IMG/VR virus record: IMGVR_UViG_3300023443_001176
Span: 1 to 47,120 of that record
Origin: a virus
DNA: 47,120 bases
Direction: 5' to 3' (one strand)
Below are positions 42,127-47,120 of this stretch, piece after piece. Both the position numbers and the translations under genes were made by a program. The notes under the pieces are model-generated. The model was not told the DNA's origin. It was given only the letters and a program-made list of their open reading frames with translations, and did not search any database. Numbering within the stretch: position 1 is the stretch's first letter; every line of letters starts with the position of its first letter.

Positions 42127-42494
42127 CACTTGTAAAATACATGATTGAATATTTGAAAATAAACAACAAGACAAACAAAGCTGAAATTGTATTCAAAAGG
42201 GTCCCAACACAACAAGATATAGATATGTACATAAAAAAAACACAGGAAAATAAATCAGATCAACATCCATCAACCACTCATTTCTTTGGACCAAAAGAGA
42301 TGATAAATTTCTTCCATCTGCATAATCATGCCGATGATGAAATACAATTAAATCAGAATAGAATAGTTATACATCTTTCACTGAAGGAAGCTCAAGATAA
42401 AAAACTTCTAATAGGAAATATTGTTCATCTTAATATCCCAGAAAATCTTGAAGATATTATGAAATTAAAAGAAGGAGATAATATTTTTGACTGA
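42123..42494 (+). CDS. 123-residue hypothetical protein
   Basis: A mixed alpha/beta protein with a His-rich middle (FFHLHNHADDEIQ) and a strand-helix end. It lies in the replication unit just before PCNA. No family recognised; overlap with the next gene is 8 bases. Confidence 0.68.
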   Translation: MTLVKYMIEYLKINNKTNKAEIVFKRVPTQQDIDMYIKKTQENKSDQHPSTTHFFGPKEMINFFHLHNHADDEIQLNQNRIVIHLSLKEAQDKKLLIGNIVHLNIPENLEDIMKLKEGDNIFD

Positions 42495-42627
42495 TAAATT
42501 CTGTCCAGACTGTAGACATCTTATGGGAAATAAAGGAAAATTAAACAAGTGCTATAACTGTAAAAAAACTTTTAGAATTACCGAAATCAAAATTTTCAGA
42601 AAAATAACGGAGTTCATACATGCCTGA
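42487..42627 (+). CDS. 46-residue RPB9-like zinc ribbon
   Basis: Starts with TTG 42487 inside the previous gene. CPDC and CYNC, 18 residues apart, form a zinc ribbon like those in archaeal transcription factors, followed by a basic tail. Its stop overlaps the PCNA start by 8 bases, which supports translation. Confidence 0.55.
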   Translation: MTDKFCPDCRHLMGNKGKLNKCYNCKKTFRITEIKIFRKITEFIHA

Positions 42628-43426
42628 AACTGAAACTCTTTTCACTTGTACCAGCAAGGTATCAGGATGGAAAGCAGTTATTGACGCATTATTTCAAATT
42701 CATGACGAGCCATATTTCCAAGTATCAGACGAGGGAATCCAATTTTATGTAAAGCATATTTCAGGATGGGCTTTGTTGTCACTGTTTTGGAAAAAAGAGA
42801 ACATGACATATCTCAAAGTGAATAATGAATTATGGCAAAAAGATCTTGAAAAAAATAGCGACAAAAAACAATCTGTTAAATTTGTAGCAGCTGACATGGT
42901 AAAAATTCTCAAAAGATTTTCAAACAATGACGAGGAAATAACCATCCAATACACAACAGCCAGAGTCATTACAATTTCATCAGGAAAAAGAGAATTTGAA
43001 ATCAGGACCATTGTAACAGAGCCATCTGCAGTATCAGGAACTGAATCATCACTTGATTACAAAGAGCCAACAATAGAGCATCAAGTATCAATAAAAATAG
43101 AGTCTAATAATTTTAAAAATGCAATACTTGACGCTATGATATTTTCTGACAACTCAAAAATTCAGACAAAAGACGGATCCATTACTATAATGTCAGCGTC
43201 ACAGGATGGCAAGGCAAACATTCCAGTAATTGGAGAGATTACAAAGCAGGAAAATATCGAGACAAATTACTCACTTGAAATGATATCAAATATGGTATCA
43301 TCACTCATTCCATTCTCTGTTAATATCATCATGGAATACTCTGAGATCAAACCAATGCTGTTAATTTTTGACATTAAAGATATTGGACTTCTCAGATATC
43401 ACCTGGCACCAAGAAATATGAGTTGA
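42620..43426 (+). CDS. pcn: PCNA-like DNA sliding clamp
   Basis: The 268-residue protein has the length and layout of archaeal PCNA: an N-terminal domain starting ETLFTCTSKVSGWKAVIDAL, the D-x-GIQFY strand (SDEGIQFYVKHIS), an inter-domain segment at about 125-145, and a C-terminal domain ending KPMLLIFDIKDIGLLRYHLAP. PCNA trimers encircle DNA and tether polymerases and nucleases. A viral copy is typical of archaeal tailed viruses and marks this genome as archaeal. No DNA polymerase gene is found, so host polymerases may dock here. Confidence 0.92.
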   Translation: MPETETLFTCTSKVSGWKAVIDALFQIHDEPYFQVSDEGIQFYVKHISGWALLSLFWKKENMTYLKVNNELWQKDLEKNSDKKQSVKFVAADMVKILKRFSNNDEEITIQYTTARVITISSGKREFEIRTIVTEPSAVSGTESSLDYKEPTIEHQVSIKIESNNFKNAILDAMIFSDNSKIQTKDGSITIMSASQDGKANIPVIGEITKQENIETNYSLEMISNMVSSLIPFSVNIIMEYSEIKPMLLIFDIKDIGLLRYHLAPRNMS

Positions 43427-43433
43427 TGAGATA

Positions 43434-43745
43434 ATGATTGAAAGAATAAAATATCCAAACTTTGAAAAAATAAATCAACTTGTGCATGATGAAATTGATA
43501 TCAACTTTTACAAATACGACAATACATGGCAAAAGAAGCCATACAACGGTGCCAATTACAACGATAAAAAATGGTGGGAAAAAAGATTATTGAATGAAAT
43601 GTTAGAACTAAAAAAAGCAAACAAAAACACTGACAGAAAAAACGAGCTTGTAGACATAATCGTAATCGCATCCTTTATGTTGGAGAATATTCCAATGAAA
43701 AAATTTACACTTACAGTAGTAGGAGGAGGTGATAATATAGTATGA
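43434..43745 (+). CDS. MazG-like nucleotide pyrophosphohydrolase
   Basis: The 103-residue protein has the MazG acid pattern NEMLELKKA with E55 and E58, then ELVDI with E71 and D74, plus helices around. MazG-type enzymes hydrolyse NTPs, dUTP or ppGpp and phages use them to tune host stress or the nucleotide pool. The N-terminal aromatic-rich part is extra. Coupled to the next gene by ATGA. Confidence 0.68.
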   Translation: MIERIKYPNFEKINQLVHDEIDINFYKYDNTWQKKPYNGANYNDKKWWEKRLLNEMLELKKANKNTDRKNELVDIIVIASFMLENIPMKKFTLTVVGGGDNIV

Positions 43746-44101
43746 AAGTAATAAAACCGAAAATCGGAACAGGTGGATATCTAAAAGCTCCGTATATAAT
43801 TGAGCATAAGATCACAGAATTAAAGATTTTAGGGGATGCAGAAGAGGTCACATTTACAGGCAAAAACAAAGCAGGTGAAGAGGAAGAAATGACAAAAGTG
43901 CAACTCACAGTCTCATATGAAGGATACGAAGATAAAAAAGATATGCCAAACAAGTGGACACTCAATAACACAGCACTTGCAGCACTGATAGACATCTGGG
44001 ATGATGATACGGACAAGTGGGTAGGCAAGATAGCAAGCATCACCATAGGAGGAGAAGGAGAGATGAAGCATATCAAAGTCGATACACTTAGAACTAAATA
44101 G
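43742..44101 (+). CDS. OB-like replication accessory protein
   Basis: The 119-residue protein is beta-rich with MTKVQLTVSYEGYEDKKD, then KWTLNNTALAALIDIWDDDTDKWVGK, a segment found in small phage replication proteins that resemble single-strand binding proteins. Its place after PCNA and MazG supports a DNA-binding role. The OB fold is inferred from the strand pattern. Confidence 0.65.
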   Translation: MKVIKPKIGTGGYLKAPYIIEHKITELKILGDAEEVTFTGKNKAGEEEEMTKVQLTVSYEGYEDKKDMPNKWTLNNTALAALIDIWDDDTDKWVGKIASITIGGEGEMKHIKVDTLRTK

Positions 44102-44180
44102 AATAAAGATTAAGAAAAATCTTTACTATTTTTCCTTTTTTTTAAAAATCAAATGATACAATACACATAGGAAACAAAAA
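44102..44180 (+). terminator. T-rich end of the PCNA unit
   Basis: Seventy-nine bases without a gene: a T-run (TTTTTCCTTTTTTTT, about 44129-44143) after the last stop is the type of oligo-T termination signal used by archaeal RNA polymerase, followed by a weak AT-rich promoter before 44181. Confidence 0.5.
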
Positions 44181-44510
44181 ATGAATAAAAAAGATAAAAT
44201 TAAAAATTACAGAAAAACAGTGGCCGAGAGGCTGTTTAATTCACGATGTTTTGTATGTCACAAGAAATTTGGAAAAGGATTCGGATGGCATCATATAAAA
44301 TACAAAAAGAATGAAAAAATTTACAGTAATTTTAAAAGCAGTCTGACTTATCAGTTGTATATTCTACCAATAATAGAAATGCGGCCTGATGACTTTAGAC
44401 TTTTATGCCGAGGTCATCACAGATTGACAGAGATTCTCAAGAGATTCAAGCCTGAAAGATTTGAGCGTCTGACTGATGTTGTAAGAGAATCAACGAGAGA
44501 CATAAGATGA
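44181..44510 (+). CDS. HNH-like small protein
   Basis: The 109-residue protein has CFVC, GWHHIKY, and LLCRGHH near residue 72-78, which follow the HNH order Cys-Cys, HH and C-x2-HH. The last part is Arg/Glu rich. It may be an HNH nuclease or a zinc DNA-binding protein, next to the methyltransferase. The basic N-terminus fits DNA binding. Confidence 0.65.
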   Translation: MNKKDKIKNYRKTVAERLFNSRCFVCHKKFGKGFGWHHIKYKKNEKIYSNFKSSLTYQLYILPIIEMRPDDFRLLCRGHHRLTEILKRFKPERFERLTDVVRESTRDIR

Positions 44511-44513
44511 GAT

Positions 44514-45140
44514 ATGAAATTCTTTTCAATGTTCTCAGGGATTGGCGGCTTTGACAAGTCCCTCGTCGACAACGGACACGAATGCGTCGGAGCCTGTGAA
44601 ATCGACAAGTACGCAGCATCAATTTACGCTAAGCAGTTTCCAGGAGTACCAATTCACAAAGATGCAACAAAAATCAACACAGAAGAACTGCCACATATTG
44701 ACTGTATCGTCGCAGGATTCCCATGTCAGACTTTTTCTATTACGGGCAAAAGAGGAGGATTCAATGATACACGAGGAACTTTATTTTTTGAAATCACAAG
44801 AATTACTAAGCGAAAAAAACCATCTGTTTTACTCCTTGAGAATGTCACAGGCCTACAATCTCACGATGAAGGGCGTACGTTCAAGACCATACTCAGAACC
44901 ATTGATGAAATCGGGTACGATGCGGAATGGACTGTGTTTAACAGTAAATACTTTGTTCCACAAGACAGGAAAAGAATATACATTGTCGGACGTCTTAGAG
45001 AAGAATCCGAATCCGAAATACTTTTTGTCAGAAGCAACACAAAAAAGAATCCTGACACACGATCAAAAAGTAAGACGCATAAACAGAAAGAACTCCAAAA
45101 AGCAAGAGACATATTCATTGAGCAAATGGATATCGAGTAA
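44514..45140 (+). CDS. C5 cytosine DNA methyltransferase, motifs I-VIII
   Basis: The 208-residue protein has motif I (FSMFSGIGGF), motif IV with catalytic PCQ (GFPCQTFS, C71), motif VI (LLENVTG, E109-N110) and motif VIII (QDRKRIYIVG). It lacks motifs IX and X, which are in the next gene in another frame, so the enzyme is split. It would methylate cytosine in viral DNA, protecting it from host restriction. The short tail after motif VIII would be part of the target recognition region. Confidence 0.85.
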   Translation: MKFFSMFSGIGGFDKSLVDNGHECVGACEIDKYAASIYAKQFPGVPIHKDATKINTEELPHIDCIVAGFPCQTFSITGKRGGFNDTRGTLFFEITRITKRKKPSVLLLENVTGLQSHDEGRTFKTILRTIDEIGYDAEWTVFNSKYFVPQDRKRIYIVGRLREESESEILFVRSNTKKNPDTRSKSKTHKQKELQKARDIFIEQMDIE

Positions 45141-45165
45141 CGAGAATAATAATACGGAGAAGGAT

Positions 45166-45504
45166 ATGAGAATGTACGCCATACCAGTGCAACTGGCTCA
45201 CACCGGCAACAAAAGAAAATTCATAAGAACACATGACGATACTACTTTCACTCTTGACACTGGCAAGAATGTTGGTGTGTTTGATGGTATAAGAATAAGA
45301 TCACTCACTCCAGTAGAGACAGAGAGGCTGCAGGGATTCCCGGATAACTGGACAAAGTACGGAAAGGATGGCGATCTGATATCAGACAATCAGAGATACA
45401 GATGCACCGGCAATGCAATCACTGTGAATGTTGTGGACTGGATATGTAACAACATCAACAGATATTTTTCAAACAAAGAGGAGACTACAACACATGACAA
45501 CTGA
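45166..45504 (+). CDS. C5 methyltransferase, motifs IX-X (second chain)
   Basis: I start at ATG 45166 with GGAGAAGG just before it. The 112-residue product has motif IX (RSLTPVETERLQGFPDNW) and motif X (TGNAITVNVV), normally the C-terminal part of the same chain as 44514. The frame differs by one, and the upstream stop is 25 bases before. Two-chain C5 enzymes such as M.AquI are known, so this can be active; a sequencing indel is the other possibility. It overlaps the primase start by 11 bases. Confidence 0.75.
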   Translation: MRMYAIPVQLAHTGNKRKFIRTHDDTTFTLDTGKNVGVFDGIRIRSLTPVETERLQGFPDNWTKYGKDGDLISDNQRYRCTGNAITVNVVDWICNNINRYFSNKEETTTHDN

Positions 45505-47120
45505 CTTTAACAAGTGGACTGATTTCTGGCGAAATGATGTCGGAGTAAATGTGATACCGGCAAATTCAAAGAAAAAAATTCCAAAGGTTGAATGGAAAAT
45601 ATACCAGGACTCACCAATTCCACAAGAGATTCATGACACTTGGAAGAGCAAGGGATTATTCAATGATGGAATGGCAGTTGTATGTGGGAGAGTATTCCAC
45701 AAACACCAGGCAGATGAGCTATGGATAAACATGATTGACTTGGATAATCTGACAGGAATAAAGGAATTCTGCGGAGAGCTGTCACTGGAAGAAATTGCAA
45801 AAGATACTATAGTGGAGCAGCATGACAACAAGTCAAAAGCTCATATTTATTTTTACAGTCGCTCACCGATAGCATCCAAGCCGCCAGACTCTACAAGAAA
45901 AAAAGAGATTGATTCAGATTCAATTCCTGCAATAGAGATAAAAAGCGGAGGAAAATTTCTGTCATACTGCTCACCAGGACCACACAAGGATGGATCATTA
46001 CTTGATATCATTAATAGCAAGATACCAAGCCAGATAAATCCAGCAGCAATAGAAAATAAGATACGTAACATATGCAAAAAATATGACATCACAACTTATT
46101 CAAAGAGTGATTCAAATGTTACAACTGCAGAAAAACTTGCAAACATTTACGGAAAAGATGAGCGAGTTCTTGAAGGACATAACAGATCAGAGTTTCAGCT
46201 TGTATCAATAGAATCAATATTTGGAAGGCTCTATGACTTGGAATTTCCTGAGGAATTTTACATGACACTGGCTCGATACATTAATAATAATAACATGACT
46301 CGTCCCTATCCTGAAAAAAAAATACAAAGCATCGTGACTCAAGCGTTACGATACGTGAAAGATGACAGGGAAGCGAATGATGAGGATGATTACAAGAAAA
46401 TAATGACAGGAACTCAACTAACAGAAAGCCGCCAGTCTGATGCATTCTGGCTAGTAGATTTTTACATCAAGAGGAAAAAAATTGTTGATACTGATGAGAT
46501 CATTCAAAAGCTTGCAGCATGGCAAGGTACCATCACTACCGGAGAAGCAGGTGAGGAGACAATATCTCCAAAGAAAATTGTAAAGCTATCCTGGGAGAAC
46601 AAGGAATTATTCGGGCATGTAAAAAGAATCTGCAGAGAGCACGGCTCAGCACTTTGTAATATCTTGCTCTCAAAAGATCAGGTCATAGAATGCGCAGAGT
46701 GGATGATTAGCAGATATGACATAAAGAGACTTGACATGGACGGCAATCTGATATATTTTGATGGCCAATGTTACTCCTACAAGACTGTATCACTGATTAA
46801 TATCATGACCAATATTATAATTCCTCACACCAGAAAATCGGGAGCATCTGATGTATTGGATTATTGCAAAAGAAATTCTGTTCCGATACATCCTGGAATG
46901 ATTGAAAAGCATTCTCATTTGAAATGCCTTGAGAATGGCACATATGATATCAAGTCAGGTATATTCAAAAATGAGCATTCTCCTGATAATATAATTCTCA
47001 ACAAGATTCCACACAAGTATGATGAAAGCGCAACTCCTGGAGAGACAGAAAAGATACTGAACAGCATCATATACAACAAGAGAAACATGTCAGTATTTCA
47101 TGATTACATGTCAGTCTGTT
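45494..47120 (+). CDS. PrimPol-SF3 helicase, N-terminal part (continues at base 1)
   Basis: ATG 45494 overlaps the methyltransferase stop; the frame runs to the window end and continues at base 1, total about 823 residues. The N-terminal domain is an archaeo-eukaryotic primase-polymerase: motif I INMIDLD (D81, D83), motif II HIYFYS (H116), motif III AIEIKSGGKF (K149). Linker helices follow, then the helicase in bases 1-989. Such fusions start and extend strands and unwind the fork. It is the only polymerase-like gene seen, so it may synthesise more than primers. Confidence 0.9.
   Translation, partial: MTTDFNKWTDFWRNDVGVNVIPANSKKKIPKVEWKIYQDSPIPQEIHDTWKSKGLFNDGMAVVCGRVFHKHQADELWINMIDLDNLTGIKEFCGELSLEEIAKDTIVEQHDNKSKAHIYFYSRSPIASKPPDSTRKKEIDSDSIPAIEIKSGGKFLSYCSPGPHKDGSLLDIINSKIPSQINPAAIENKIRNICKKYDITTYSKSDSNVTTAEKLANIYGKDERVLEGHNRSEFQLVSIESIFGRLYDLEFPEEFYMTLARYINNNNMTRPYPEKKIQSIVTQALRYVKDDREANDEDDYKKIMTGTQLTESRQSDAFWLVDFYIKRKKIVDTDEIIQKLAAWQGTITTGEAGEETISPKKIVKLSWENKELFGHVKRICREHGSALCNILLSKDQVIECAEWMISRYDIKRLDMDGNLIYFDGQCYSYKTVSLINIMTNIIIPHTRKSGASDVLDYCKRNSVPIHPGMIEKHSHLKCLENGTYDIKSGIFKNEHSPDNIILNKIPHKYDESATPGETEKILNSIIYNKRNMSVFHDYMSVC
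46977..47120. repeat. Terminal direct repeat, right copy
   Basis: Identical to bases 1-144; it is the overlap of the circular molecule and should be counted once. The unique genome is then about 46,976 bp. Confidence 0.97.

Noticed and set aside
44542-45165. One 320-codon frame over the methyltransferase
   Set aside because: Its first two thirds read the wrong frame of motifs I-VIII. Only the part after 45166 has methyltransferase motifs.
1-47120. Integrated provirus or plasmid
   Set aside because: No integrase, att-like repeat besides the terminal overlap, partition genes or host flanks were recognised.
1-47120. tRNA or rRNA genes
   Set aside because: No cloverleaf-like GC-rich stretch with TTCRA loop was seen; base content is AT-rich throughout.

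Overview
The window is almost certainly one complete, circular (or circularly permuted) genome of a tailed virus (Caudoviricetes) that infects an archaeon, most likely an ammonia-oxidising thaumarchaeon (Nitrososphaeria, Nitrosopumilus-like). Bases 46977-47120 repeat bases 1-144 exactly, so the unique length is about 46,976 bp, and one large primase-helicase gene runs across the join. The archaeal assignment rests on a PCNA sliding clamp, AT-rich leaderless promoters with TATA boxes about 25-30 bases before the start codon, many tiny zinc-ribbon proteins, and host-like exported proteins (cupredoxin, fibronectin III, YVTN propeller) of the kind thaumarchaea encode. No names were checked against a database; the assignments come from motifs, order and size.

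Layout. (1) 45494-47120 continuing at 1-989: PrimPol-SF3 helicase, followed by an ATGA-coupled string of small HTH and zinc-ribbon genes to 2217. (2) 2218-3104: one reverse-strand HNH-like gene and a 540-base non-coding region rich in palindromes and repeated words, a candidate replication origin or control region. (3) 3105-9228: packaging genes: TerS-like protein, TerL ATPase, two separate RNase H-like nuclease genes each behind a copy of the same roughly 60-base promoter, and a portal with an N-terminal HTH. (4) 9271-15457: scaffold/protease, decoration-like protein, major capsid protein, connector-like genes and LamG-like surface protein. (5) 15458-22376: a beta-rich structural protein, very short amphipathic peptides, a five-FN3 protein, a pentapeptide-repeat protein and many micro-genes. 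(6) 22438-32483: a holin-like membrane protein, then tail genes (terminator, tube, short tape-measure candidate, distal proteins, 1065-residue tip protein with carbohydrate-binding-like modules, fibre). (7) 32532-38371: exported cupredoxin-RTX protein, an operator-controlled set of zinc micro-genes with a PD-(D/E)XK nuclease, and a seven-bladed YVTN propeller. (8) 38392-41216: a reverse-strand island with a thaumarchaeal-type FN3 exported protein and a SWIM zinc finger protein. (9) 41322-45504: HNH nuclease, PCNA, MazG-like enzyme, OB-like protein and a C5 DNA methyltransferase split in two genes.

How it fits together. The primase-helicase, PCNA, Cas4/RecB-like nuclease and OB-like protein would form the replication set, but no DNA polymerase gene is visible, so the virus probably relies on host polymerases loaded on its own clamp or on its PrimPol. 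Head and tail genes are in normal siphovirus-like order without a sheath gene. Surface proteins (LamG, FN3, CBM-like, YVTN, RTX) suggest heavy investment in binding the host cell surface. No integrase, tRNA, CRISPR array or insertion sequence was recognised.
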